A stretch of DNA of 64,000 nt from Balanoglossus misakiensis (GCA_040954595.2 CM082580.2:2852001-2916000), one strand, 5' to 3'; shown: positions 40,701 through 51,675, counted from the first letter of the stretch. Numbers and translations: made by a program. The notes: generated by a model from the letters alone, not told the origin.

Positions 40701-43700
40701 TTTACCATTTACTGTAGCATTACATGTGCCTTTTCAAAACCATACTCTATACAAACACAATATTGTATCTGTTGTAGTACAGATCCTTGCTTTATGACAA
40801 GCCCCATCTGTCACATATGAAGAGGGAGTATTAACTGGCTGCAGCAGCATCATTACTATTAAATTAGTTGCTTACCAAACGAAGCTAGCACAAGAATAAC
40901 CACAATTCTCCCTACCCTCTAAACAGGTGTTTGCTACCTAGGTCAATGGTGAAAATCACATATGGTCGACACAGTTTCAAGATGGCCGATTTTTGCCATG
41001 TTTAAGAAATGGATGTTCATAAGTTAAAATGATATTCAGTCATTCTGAAACTTTGTAACAGAAAAAATGTAAAAGGTGAATGAGTCATATGCTAACTACA
41101 AAGACAAAAAGGAACTCATGAAATACAGTCAACAAATCATTTCTTCTATCTCTCACTACAGTGAGGTGTCGACCTTTTACCCAGTATGCAATTATTCTAT
41201 GATTTGACCCCTAGCATAAATTAACCTATTTAAAGGGACAAAGTCTCTCTCTCGCTGCCCTTTTTTTCATTAATTATATTTGATACAAGACGCCGTTTGT
41301 TATTCTACATGTGGATATATGGTGAATGAACGTTCAACCACACACAACTTCCATCCCTCTTACAGACAGGAGAGTGAAAAACTCGCCAAAATGAATACTC
41401 GTTCTTTACCATTTATTCATTTTGGGCGAGTTTTTACTTTCATATCATACAAGTGGGATGGAAGTTTTGTGTGGTTGAACGTTGATTCACTATATATCCA
41501 CATGTACATTAACATAAACAGTGTCTTGTATCAAACATTTTTAATGGAAATGGGGCAGCTGGAGAGAGACTTTGTCCCTTTAAGGCAGCCAGAATTGCTT
41601 GGAACTTTACATGAAGTTGCCATGGAACCAATGTCAACTTAGATGTAGATGTGCTGCTTCAAAAGTGCTGAGATAAAGTGCAGTTATCAGAAGAAAGCAC
41701 AGTGCGATGATAATGCTTATGTATCTTGGTAGATCAAATTAGGAAAAAACAGTCCTTGGCCCATAATATACCTGGTTAATACCATCTACTGTCGTCATGA
41801 TTTTGCTGCCAAATTCTGGTTGGGCAGTAGTTTCATCAATTTAATACATGCCCAATGATGTTTGCTTTCTTAGTACCACTCTAATATAATCATAGAATCT
41901 TTTTCACAAAAAGGGCTCTTCCATCATGTTATTTCTGAGGCGAAGTGAAACAGTCTTCAGTCAATATCTAACACCATAGATTTTTAGAATATTCAAACAA
42001 AATATGTTAAAATGCATTCAGAAGACTACACACTTGTCCCTCATGAATTTTCATGACATAGCCAAATTGTTTTCACCTTTATATTTCCCATGTAAAGGCT
42101 TTAAGCAAATTTTTCTAACATATACAAACTTTCATTGTTCTTGTTTACAAAACATTTTGATTTGATATATGTCAATAAGCGCACAACATAAATTGTATCC
42201 TAAAGACATAATGGATGATGATTTCAGCACTTTCAGAAAGCAAAACAAAAGTTGATGTTTTTTCCAGGACTGGATATATCTCTAATTTGGTGTACCAAGA
42301 CACAGCACCTTAATGTAATATCATGGTTCATTACCTTTCTTTTCACATCAAGAAACTGAGAAAATACAAGTGACCAGTAAAATGACAGCTGTATCAGGTA
42401 ATATTTCTCAATTGAGTCTGTCAGTGGCTGTGTGACAGAGAGAATAAGAATTAGTAGGAAAGAGGCAATGCTATCAAGCTTATATTACTGCAAGATTGTT
42501 ATAGTGTTGTTACGGTGAACAAATCAAAGTTAAAATGCAAGCATACTTTTTAAAAGCAACAGAAAGCATAGCAGACTTGCAGCAGTGATGACTAGACTAG
42601 CAAACATCAACAGATAGAAATCTTTAGCTGTGTCACATTGACTGACAGCTACTTTGTATAGTTAGATTTATACAATTATCCCTATAAATCCAGAGTTCCT
42701 ATTTGATGAATCCTGTCAGCTAGTCTTTGCAGTTTCTCATCAAACAAGCGACTTAGCAGCCGATACAGCTCCGCTGTGAATTATAAACAAGACAAGTTTC
42801 ATAATTGAATGGCGCACTTTTCTTGAGACTCGGACAAACTTGACAGCGGAGCTAAAAAGGCAAATTTGTGATTTCATAAAAATATGGTAATGCAAAATTC
42901 GTCACAATTTCAACAAATTTGATCTACCCCAAAGACATTACTCAATGGACTGTTTAGCATGACTCAAATTCTCTTTGGGAGACACATGCGTGTTTACCCA
43001 CAAGGACAGTCAATATAATGCATATCACTACGATTGGAAAACAGGTGACCACTGGCAAAAAAAAAGTGTGCGCAAAAATTGCTAAAAATGTTACCTGCAA
43101 ATTTAGTGGAAAATTTGGGAATGTTAAGTTCCTCATGAAAACAACCAAAACCTTAATTTTTGAAAGGCTGAATTAAAACTGTATACATCTTTGCATACCA
43201 TTGAAAGATTTTAGTGAGCTATTATTTTTAAATCATATTTTGATGATTACAAACAATGGCCACAAAAATGTGTGATACCTGCCAAGTGATATATAGGTGG
43301 CATTCAGATACTGAATGAAAATCATGTATTTGTCAGACTGTAAGACAGAATTTGATTGGCTTTTGCTACAATTAGTTTCACTTACCTGATAAGGGTAATT
43401 GTACCAGCAGTGTCTAGTGTCCCACGCCCAGACTTCCTCTTTCAAAAATTGGACTCCATAAATGAAAGTCGACAGGTAGTAGGTAAACCTCCAACTGAAA
43501 ATGCAATGATGCAGTGAAGTCATTTACTCCTGGGTGGGGATGGGGAGAAGCAATGAGAAGTAAAGTGCCTTGCTCAAGGAACACAACACCACAGCCATGC
43601 CAGGGCAGGGCTCCAACCCGCGATCCTCTGATTACGAGTCCACTGCTGTACACCAAATACCAAAGTATTTTACAGATATATGTACAGTAAAACCTGTCTA

Positions 43701-46700
43701 AACCGAACTCTGTCTAATCTGAAAACCTGTCTGTACCGAACACATTTTCCAGTCACCTCGACATAGAACCACATGTTACAAAAACCTCTATAAACCAGAC
43801 ACCTCTGCAAACCGAAGAATTTCTTCAGTCCCTTTGGTGTTCGGTTTAGACAGGTTTTACTGTATTTGTAATAGACGGATGATACAAACACACTTAAATG
43901 GAATGCATTGACAAATGGGAGTTAAATTCTCTGTCAGAGTTGACATTGGGAAATTACATCACCAAAATGAGGGGGGGGGGGGTTCTCAGTAAACTGATGT
44001 ATCCATTTTTGATCAGATACCGTCATTTTTTTTATGTATACATTCCTCTTCTTAACTTTGATCCACGGCTTGGGAACGTCTAGTTATAGCATGTTTGTAT
44101 TGTGAACAGGTGAGGGACTGCAAAGCTGGCTTCTAATATTACAGTGCAGAACTTTTTAGCATCTTGAAAATCACCAGGACTGACTGCATTTCCTTCACTA
44201 GATTCCAACCAGTTAATTAAAATGCATATTCTTTTCTCTCACCTGCTTTCACAAAACTTCTTCAACATGGTTGGTCTGTCTTGATTACGACGACGTCGGA
44301 ACCATCTCTCCACTTGGCGAGGACTCCAATCCAGCTGTTTAGACAGTCCTTCCACGTGTTTTTTGGATGGATTGTTTGTTACAGTCTTGAAGACCTTCTC
44401 AAGTATAGTATTGGGTTCAGCTACATCCACACTTTTGGTTTTTATACCCAAGCACATTGCAACTGGAGTGGCAATAAATCTGTCATGAAGAAAACAAAAA
44501 TTGATTTTCATTATTTAATACAATATCAAAGTTAAGAGAAATGTCGGAAGCATATCATCATTACAACCACAAAATGAGTAAGTAAGATTTTAGTCTGGTG
44601 CCCTGCCTCATTCTCACCGCTGGCTGTGCTACGCTAAAGGAAAGGGTCAGGCATGGCCGTTTGTAAACATGGCTCTCATTGGCGTACGGACATTGGAGGC
44701 ATCCATCTTGTTTATGATCACACGGTCTTTGTTTCATTATAATATGCTGGCCATGTTTTTGGCCAAGATCGGCCCGTACCTGACCCCTTTCCCTTTAGCA
44801 TAGCGCAGCCAGCGGTTGGAATGGGGCAGGGGACCAGACTAGAAATTTGAACATTGTTGAATGATGAATGGTTGTTGGACCAGCTGTTGTAAAAACTATA
44901 TACATGTACATATTACATAGATATGTAAATGCAAAAAGTGAAGTTCACTAATTTAAACTGAATGATTCATTTTTGTTGTGTTGAATAATGAATACAAATA
45001 CATTGTGACAGACAAAAATCAAATCTAAAATTAAAATGGAGAGAATGTAGTAAGTCATAACAAGCAAGTTATCTTCAATGTCAGTTTCTGCAGTTACGTT
45101 CAATGTTCATACATGTATTAGAAGAAGTCAAATTTTGACAGGTATAATGCTCTGATCATAAATTCTTGATTTTTTTACTTTTGATCATTTTCACATTTCA
45201 ACTCATTTGTACATTTAAGTAGTGACAACTTCATTTGAATAAATTTTTGCATGGAAGCTAAAAATGACCCCTTCAAGATATCATACGACACCTTATGATG
45301 TAAATCAATTTCCCTCAGAGTCATGGTTTGAGTCAATCTGATTAAAATCAGATGTAGGGAATGGCGACTTGGTTTTTTTTTATGCTGTCGCCTCACACTA
45401 CTAGTGTGAGGCGACAACAGAAAAAAACCATGGCGCCGTTCCCTACATCTGATTTTAATCAGATTGGGTTTGAGTGTACCCATGCAATGAGTGATAGGAC
45501 TGGGATATAACGGCATAAAAATAATTAATTTCTGAAAACAATAGATCCAAAACCTCAAAAATAACTCAAATTGTTTTTCAAAGAAAACTTTTAAACACCA
45601 TCCAAAAATGATATCAAACATGTCGACAATTAACGCTGCAAGCTGCATGGAAAGTCGTCTGACAAATTATTTGGTCAAATTTAAATTTTGGAGAAAAAAA
45701 TACAAAGCTGCTCCATTCTTAGTCTAAGTTACCCAGACTCCTCTGCTTTGTCCGTTGCCCTCCAGAAAGAGGGTCTGGGGAAATACCATTGATAAATCTT
45801 CAAACAAAGATGGCTGACTTTAGGCAAAAGCGATGCATGATGGTTGACATTTATGACATTTGATATTATGATATGACGGTATTAGAAAACTATTTACCAA
45901 ACTTCTCTCTTCAATTTGTAGACAGATTCAGCAGGTCCAGCACTAATTCTCAGCAACGGAAGAAGCAGAGGAGTCTGGGTAACCGAGACTCCTCCATTCT
46001 ACACAATTTGAGCAAGCTAAATATCAAATATCAAAGTTGTTTATCCAACCATTTTGGTGGGAATAATGATACTTGATCAAAAGTGACAAATTTGCCTTAA
46101 AATATGATGTTGGAATTTTTTTGTCATTTGAACAGAATTTTAAAAGCACAAAAAATACTTAGCTGTTAGACAAGTTAAATATGCAGTTTCCAAGAGGATA
46201 TTTTACTGAGAATGAAAGCAAGCATTAAAAATAAATATAAAATCAGCTGTATCTAAGATACCTATAAACCAATTTTCAAAATGACCAGTAGTTCTTGAGT
46301 TTTTGATGTTTAACCATTATTCATATTTTAGCTCATTTACATATTTGTGGCAGTCAACAACAACTTACAAATTCCCATCAACAGGGCAGGATGCACTTAA
46401 TACACAATAAAAAAAGATGATTTGTGCAACAATTTTCAAGTTCTTGATGATACATACATACATACATACATACATACATACATACATACATACATACATA
46501 CATACATACATACATACATACATACATACATACATACATACATACATACATACATACATACATACATACATACATACATACATACATACATACATACATA
46601 CATACATACATACATACATACATGAGCAGCTTTCATGTGTGCATGTTAAAGGTATACGGTCACCTATACAAATTTAGCCACAGTTACCATGGTAAATTGA

Positions 46701-47794
46701 GATCTAACCAATCACAGATTTTCAGTGGGTGGCACACGCGAAAATAAAGCGTTCTTTAGAACACTCAAATACGCCATTTCAACTATATATGGCGATATGT
46801 AAATTGGAGGTGACCGTATACCTTTAATGTATGCAAATATAGGCTATTAATGCACTACAATTTGCTGAAATAGACGAGTTTTTTATTTTAAAACATCTCC
46901 TTGTCTCACGCCACATTTGTCTCCTGGCACATCAGTATAATTAGCCTCGTTCGTCCCCCAAGGTGTCTGTCAATACAAGTTTCAACCATATACCACAGTC
47001 CCTCCAATTAATGAGATATCACACTAATGATCACACGAACTGTGATGTAACTAATGCAAATAAGATGGGAAGTCAACCAGTTATAAGTGTTTTGTGATGA
47101 GTGGACACAGAAGAAATATCCACCATTGTTGTTGCTGTTGTTGTTACTAATATGACCATTCTTATTGTCCCTTCCATTCAAACCTAAACCCATTGTTCCC
47201 TGTACATGTATTCCGTTACTCATAAAAGAGGTTGTCTTGTCATCATGTTATTGTTAAGATGCTGGATTGATATGGTAACGGTATATTTACAAAATGTGTA
47301 CTCGGTATTGAAAATAAACTGGAGAAAGTGATGAAATACCAAAGTCAAACGGATTCCTAAATATTCTCACAACAGTCCAAGTAATTATCAAACCCACTAC
47401 AATTCGCGCTGTTTTTTTTTCTCTCTCTCTCCGTGGATTGACTTGCGCGACAGTGTAGTAAGACAACGGTGTACATAACATGCATAAATGGTGACTTTAC
47501 AAGTCGATGGGAAAATTATTAAGCGTGTGTATATACTATAAATAATAAAATTGATTACAGCTAGTAATCGTAAACAGCATGCTGAATATAGATCGTCACA
47601 CTGTCTGCGAATATGACTATTTACCTTTCAAAGACAATTCTGATGAAAAAGATGAGCAGAGCATACGGGAATACCATGTATAGATCTTCAATCTGAGGAA
47701 ACCTTGCCTCATCCGAATTTCTCAGATCTGCCCATGTTGCATTGCTTGGAAGCCAAAACCGTTCGTTCCAGAACCATGAACTTGCGACTGGCAT
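37741..47794 (-). CDS. CERS: ceramide synthase, homeobox-containing type (CERS2/5/6-like)
   Basis: ER membrane enzyme that N-acylates sphingoid bases with acyl-CoA to make (dihydro)ceramide. Eight coding exons: 47625-47794, 44243-44479, 43386-43494, 42335-42427, 40075-40203, 39485-39591, 38533-38689, 37741-37842. The CDS is 1104 nt (367 aa). Visible: an N-terminal [17 protein letters not shown] block, a first membrane segment ([13 protein letters not shown]), a Hox-like domain ([20 protein letters not shown]), then the TLC/Lag1p domain with [10 protein letters not shown], the catalytic di-His [31 protein letters not shown], further membrane helices, and an acidic serine-rich C-terminal tail ([15 protein letters not shown]) like the casein kinase 2-phosphorylated tails of this family. 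The ORF is open upstream to 47869, but the family alignment favours the Met at 47794. Which vertebrate CERS is closest is not decided. Confidence 0.95.
38104..38458. mobile_element. TTAA-AGGGACAAAG hairpin MITE (copy 4)
   Basis: Full length, both ends exact (TTAAAGGGACAAAGTCTC / GAGACTTTGTCCCTTTAA). Internal halves are mirror images from TTTGATACAAGACACCG. Last ceramide synthase intron. Confidence 0.93.
38726..38935. mobile_element. TACTGTAAAACACTTTATTT MITE (copy 1)
   Basis: The inverted ends TACTGTAAAACACTTTATTT then TCGCGAG, and CTCGCGAAAATAAAGTGTTT then TACAGTA, bound 210 bp. Matches 58589-58798 in the opposite orientation (shared AGAGAGGCCACTGTTTCGCG). In a ceramide synthase intron. Confidence 0.92.
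39235..39470 (+). repeat. dispersed repeat shared with 49370-49650
   Basis: Ordered shared blocks include TGTGACAAGACGGGCATC, CAAATATTCCCACAGAGCA, AATAAAACGTCTGCAAATTC and TTAACCCCACATTTTCCCTG, about 10 kb from the second copy and in the same orientation. Confidence 0.8.
40486..40550. repeat. half-copy of the TTTCATGACCCCTAC family
   Basis: CATGACCCCTAATTAACC then TTACATCCTGG resembles one arm of the element at 12961-13212. No partner arm nearby. Ceramide synthase intron. Confidence 0.5.
41230..41583. mobile_element. TTAA-AGGGACAAAG hairpin MITE (copy 5)
   Basis: Full length, TTAAAGGGACAAAGTCTC to GAGACTTTGTCCCTTTAA, with the same mirrored interior as copy 4. In the ceramide synthase intron between exons 5 and 4. 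Confidence 0.93.
43525..43655 (-). mobile_element. tRNA-derived SINE (head plus body)
   Basis: The minus strand reads TGGTGTACAGCAG (A-box-like), GTGGACTCGTAATCAGAGGA, then GGGTTGGAGCCC (B-box-like), a GGCATGGCTGTGGTGTTGTG link, and the body TTGAGCAAGGCACTTTACTT...CCCACCCAGG shared with 14995 and 16190. It shows that those repeats and the 18270 tRNA-like piece are parts of one SINE family. Confidence 0.78.
43683..43864. mobile_element. TACAGTAAAACCTGTCTAAA MITE (copy 1)
   Basis: Ends TACAGTAAAACCTGTCTAAA and TTTAGACAGGTTTTACTGTA are inverted repeats bounding 182 bp, 30 bp from the SINE. Same family as 49904-50088. Confidence 0.92.
44591..44841. mobile_element. TAGTCTGGTGCCCTGCC MITE
   Basis: TAGTCTGGTGCCCTGCCTCA then TTC..CCGCTGGCTGTGCTACGCTA-type arms (~65 nt with mismatches) bound a 250-bp element. 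Mirror end GGGGCAGGGGACCAGACTA. Ceramide synthase intron 1. Confidence 0.88.
45334..45466. mobile_element. CAATCTGATTAAAATC MITE with 9-bp target duplication (copy 2)
   Basis: A 133-bp hairpin with the same ends as 10543-10653, flanked by the 9-bp direct repeat GGTTTGAGT (45325-45333 and 45467-45475). The longer loop contains the extra inverted pair TCGCCTCACACTA/TAGTGTGAGGCGA. Confidence 0.93.
45721..45990. mobile_element. GGTTACCCAGACTCCTCTGC MITE (copy 2, complete)
   Basis: AGTCTAAGTTACCCAGACTC then CTCTGC at the left and GCAGAGGAGTCTGGGTAACC then GAGACT at the right form an inverted repeat around 270 bp. Related single ends occur at 7262-7436 and 51888-52034. Confidence 0.85.
46451..46625. 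repeat. (CATA)n microsatellite, ~43 units
   Basis: An uninterrupted tetranucleotide tract of ~175 bp in ceramide synthase intron 1, 20 bp from the MITE at 46646. Confidence 0.97.
46646..46827. mobile_element. TTAAAGGTATACGGTCACC MITE (complete)
   Basis: Inverted ends TTAAAGGTATACGGTCACC and GGTGACCGTATACCTTTAA bound 182 bp. The interior TTCAGTGGGTGGCACACGCG is shared with partial copies at 28668-28783 and 55606-55729. Confidence 0.92.
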
Positions 47795-48770
47795 TGTGTG
47801 TGTTGTATCTGAATAATACAAAGGCGTCCTAAATTCTCCTGTTGTCGTTATTGTACCCTGTTTTTCCACAAACAGGAAAGCTGTGAAGAGATGGTCGGCT
47901 GCTTGATTGAGATCCGGAAGTAAATCTTCCCAGTTTTGGACTCAACCACTCGAAATCAGGGAAAGTGACATAAAGAACAGCTCAGTGAAAACTTTTTGTG
48001 CTAGCAGGGACATAGGAAGTTACCTCCGTGGTTTTATCATTTCCTACAATTAATGTTGTCAGACATTTCATGAAATGGTATGATTGAATTAGAAAAAAAA
48101 TGGGAAGTGGTTTATTTTTAAATTGAGCGGGTCATGATTTCCATGCCCATAAAACATTGTGTTATGTGCTCACATGGATGGGATAGATCGCTCTTCCCAT
48201 AGTTTGCCTGGGGAGCATTGTTATCTGAATTCTCGCGTGGTTTCCTCAAACGTGGTTTCAGAACGAGAAGTTGACCTTTTCGGTTTGGCTGCCATTTTGG
48301 TAAGGAGTAAACGATGAAACTGCTCTCGAGCAATCACCAATCATCCACCTTTCTTTAAACTAATTTTGTCTTCTAGCGGGATAAAGCAACTTGTCGTCCT
48401 CTCCTTCGATGTATAATGAACTTATTTAGCCAGAATGCGGAACGGCTCCCTATTTTATGTTCAATAAATGTCCCATGGTGTACCACTGTCCGCGCGAGAT
48501 CTGGCATGCGCAACATAGGTCAATAACATAGGCTGATAGCAGAATTCTGAAGAGTTGTATATTGGTTGTGCCGTATACAATATATATTCATGTACAATGT
48601 ATATATTCCTTTAGATACGTACAACACTCGCCTTAGCCATAACACTGTTATATTGTAATGTGGTCACGTTAGATTTTAAGTTAGACCAGCTGTACTCGTA
48701 CAGTCGTAGGCCGTGTTTTTGCTAAGGTTTTGGTACCTATCATAGGTAAGGGTACATGTAGGCATGTAGC

Positions 48771-48863
48771 TGCAATGATTGTAGCGGGTGCTGCTAGGTT
48801 GAGTGGTGTGTTGCAGTTCGCAGCCTACCACTCAACCTAGCAGCACCCGCTACAATCATTGCA
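48771..48863. mobile_element. foldback element, TGCAATGATTGTAGCGGGTG arms (copy 1, near perfect)
   Basis: 37-bp arms TGCAATGATTGTAGCGGGTG then CTGCTAGGTTGAGTGGT are exactly mirrored after a ~19-bp loop. The lack of arm mismatches suggests recent origin or gene conversion. Confidence 0.9.
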
Positions 48864-49074
48864 GGTAAGGGAAGTGGGTTGAGAGTCGTTTCAGCACTAA
48901 ACTTTTTCGGCCCGAGTCATTTCTGCCTCCAAGGGTGCGTTTGGGTGCACTGTCCTTGGCCCGAGGAACATTATACACCGAAGGAGAGGATAAGTAGCTT
49001 TAACTCGCCAGAAGACCAATATACAGTGCCGGTATACATGAGATTTGAGTACAACTGACATACAGCACGATAGC

Positions 49075-49206
49075 TGCAATGATTGTAGCGGTACCGTAAG
49101 CGAGTGCTGCAAGAATGGTGTGTTCGCAGCCCAAGGTGGCCCGCAGGTAGGGATGTGAACACACTAGTCAAGTTGTCAACCTAGCAGCACCCGCTACAAT
49201 CATTGC
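49075..49206. mobile_element. foldback element, TGCAATGATTGTAGCGG arms (copy 2, diverged)
   Basis: Same ends as 48771-48863 with a longer loop and an imperfect left arm (insertion after TGTAGCGG), 210 bp away. Confidence 0.85.
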
Positions 49207-49369
49207 TGCTGGTAGCACAGCCGAGTGCTAAATGGAGCGAATTGTACCAAAATCTTGTGTATACCTGCCCACGGCAGGGGTTATTGCTATTATATCAACA
49301 ATTGATTTTGTGGCATGTCATTGTCATTTTCTTAATGAATCAGCGTCAGAAAAAGAAGTTATAAACATG

Positions 49370-49650
49370 AACAAAACTCGCAATGATGAGCGTAAACACA
49401 AGCACCCAGGATCCAGCATTATAAATGAAGCAGGTGACAAAAAGTGACAAGACAGGCATCACGCAAAGCAGCGCCAAATATTCCCTCAGAGCATTTTGAA
49501 AATAAAACGTCCGTAAATTCAACAGTTTTTATTTTATTTGTGTTTTAATGGTAATAACCCTACGCGACTGTGGATTAACCCCATATTTTCCCTGGTGCAT
49601 GCTAGTCCAATCAGAATTGCGAACAGTATCATGATATAATATAATTTGGT
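49370..49650 (+). repeat. dispersed repeat, partner of 39235-39470
   Basis: Shares GTGACAAGACAGGCATC, AAATATTCCCTCAGAGCA, AATAAAACGTCCGTAAATTC and TTAACCCCATATTTTCCCTG with the ceramide synthase intron copy, and ends only ~40 bp before the RPL27 coding exon's acceptor. Confidence 0.8.
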
Positions 49651-49692
49651 GTAATGTTATTCAATCTTATGGTCTCGCCTTGCAGAGCCAAG

Positions 49693-51627
49693 ATGGGCAA
49701 GTTTCTGAAGCCCACAAAGGTTGTACTGGTCCTTAATGGACGTTTTGCAGGACGTAAAGCTGTCATTGTTAAGGTTTGCTATTTCTCTTATTTCAAATCA
49801 TTGACATAATAGGAGTGGATGAGTTTTAATGGTATCTGACTTGCCATGAATCCTAGACAGAGTGAAAAGGATGTATAGCTCTACAACTCTCTTGAAAATG
49901 TGATACAGTAAAATCTGTCTAAACAGAACACCAAAGGGACTGAAGAAATTGTTTGGATTGCAGAGGTGTCCTGTTTATATTAGGTTCTGTAACATGTAGA
50001 ACCTATGTGAAAGGGACAGGAAAATTTGTTTGGTATAGACTGGTTTCAAGATTTAAGACATGGTTCGGTGTAGACAGGTTTTACTGTACTACTACAAGTT
50101 TATCTCCATACGTATTTTTCCTTATTCATCAATATTTGCCACAGTGCTAATCAGGATCAACAATCAGCTTTGTACCAAATGTTTCCTTAGGTAAAGTGCA
50201 AGTTGGCCTGTATGTACTATCAAATTGTGTGTTTATCTAGGAATTATTACAAAATGTGTACATAGTGTAGCTGTAGGTGTTCACACCAAGTTAATTTATA
50301 GATATAACGCTTAAACAATAGTTTCATGTTTCGTGGATCGCCATCCCCTAAGGATATAATTTTCTTTTCAGAATTATGACGAAGGAACATCAGATAAACC
50401 ATACGGCCATGCCCTGGTTGCAGGAATAGACAAGTACCCACGCAAAGCAACAAAGAGAATGGGGAAGAAAAAATTGGCACAACGTTCAAAAATCAAGAGT
50501 TTCATCCGGGTTTTCAATTACAACCACCTTATGCCCACACGGTGAGAAAAATGTAACAATTATTCCTGTCGTAATTATAATTCTCCGGATTTGCAATGTG
50601 CCACAGTACAACATCTGCCAGCACAGTGCGTTAATTTTCTTGGGGGGGGGGGGGGGGGGGGGGGCTAGTCCTATTGATGCGCTGGATCATTACATGAAAA
50701 ATTTACTACATACCGTTATTTTTATAAAAAAAATTGCCAGACTGCAATTTGCAAGGCTAGCATGTTATTGTAGAGCTGGTAGAGAAGAGAGATGGGGACT
50801 TTCCATAGTTATTTTCACTTGTTATTGAAGGTGGTCTTGGCTGACGAGTTTTCATGGGGATAACAGTTGTACAGTTGTAAGAGCAAGCAGAACTTTGTGA
50901 ATATCACTTTCCTATGGTAGCTGAATTGGTGCTCTCACTTGACTCTACGACCGTCTGGTGGTGCTACATTGATATGGCCATTAAAAATGCCCCTTTGAAT
51001 TGAAGGGCTTCAGTTATGCCACTCACTTCCCACTGTTCCGCAGGCAGAAGGCACCTACTGGCAGCCAAGCAGGCAGTTATTGACTATTCTTATTGATTGC
51101 TTTCATTGCAGTTACTCGATAGATGTCAATATTGACAAAGCTGTTGTAAACAAAGATGCTTTCAGAGATCCTTCGAGAAAACGGAAAGCAAGGAGAGAAG
51201 CCAAGGCAAAGTTTGAAGAAAGGTAAGGATATAATGGTCACCATGAGTTGAGATCAAATTGGAATTGTTGGTGTGCTTCTTGTATGGTTTGTGTATGGTC
51301 ACTTCTGGTTGCCTTTGTTGGCCGTGGGGTCAGTGCAGAAGGAGGGAGGGCGAATGAAGTCATTGGACTATTGCTATATGTGACCTCCTTCTTGTGTTCT
51401 GCTGGAGAGTAAAATACTGGGTCCTCTCTTATCAATCTTGAAAAGGGCATGATTGTCTGACTGTGACTTTTGACTAATATGTACATGTATATCTTACTTC
51501 TCATTTTATTCCTAAGCCATTTCCAAGTCAACTCAAATCAAACCTTCATTTGACCTATTTCTCTTGTTTCTTTTACAGGTACAAGACAGGCAAGAACAGA
51601 TGGTTTTTCCAGAAGCTTCGTTTCTAA
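49693..51627 (+). CDS. RPL27: 60S ribosomal protein L27 (eL27)
   Basis: Structural protein of the large ribosomal subunit. Four coding exons: 49693-49773 ([20 protein letters not shown]...), 50372-50541 ([20 protein letters not shown]...), 51112-51222 ([20 protein letters not shown]...), 51579-51627 (ends [14 protein letters not shown]). The CDS is 411 nt, 136 aa, exactly the animal eL27 length. An acceptor ttgcag at 49680-49685 just before the ATG indicates a 5' UTR intron, as is common in ribosomal protein genes. The non-coding first exon was not located. A poly(A) signal follows the stop by about 43 bases. One intron (49774-50371) holds a MITE. Confidence 0.98.
49904..50088. mobile_element. 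TACAGTAAAATCTGTCTAAA MITE (copy 2)
   Basis: Ends TACAGTAAAATCTGTCTAAA and TAGACAGGTTTTACTGTA. The interior ACCAAAGGGACTGAAGAAAT is mirrored in copy 1 at 43683-43864. It is in the first RPL27 coding intron. Confidence 0.9.
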
Positions 51628-51669
51628 AATTATAACATCTAAACTGTACATTTCAGTGTGACAGAACTG

Positions 51670-51675
51670 AATAAA
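51670..51675 (+). terminator. RPL27 polyadenylation signal
   Basis: AATAAA, about 43 bases after the RPL27 stop, followed by a T/G-rich stretch. Confidence 0.75.

Larger units (their letters stand above)
47795..49685. promoter_or_regulatory. ceramide synthase / RPL27 divergent intergenic region
   Basis: 1.9 kb between two divergent gene starts. It should contain both promoters and an upstream non-coding RPL27 exon (the RPL27 coding exon opens 8 bases after a ttgcag acceptor). CTGCCATTTTGG at 48289-48300 resembles a YY1-type site. It also holds two foldback elements (48771, 49075) and the dispersed repeat at 49370-49650. No further coding sequence was recognised. Confidence 0.4.

Noticed and set aside
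22021-41642. A recurring small ORF containing [14 protein letters not shown] at five places
   Set aside because: It is translation of one arm of the TTAA-AGGGACAAAG hairpin MITE; no start, stop or codon pattern is conserved.
10436-45648. Recurring peptide [10 protein letters not shown] in several ORFs
   Set aside because: Translation of the CAATCTGATTAAAATC MITE ends.
47795-47869. An upstream start for ceramide synthase (25 extra residues)
   Set aside because: The frame is open, but homologues start at the Met just before the [10 protein letters not shown] block.
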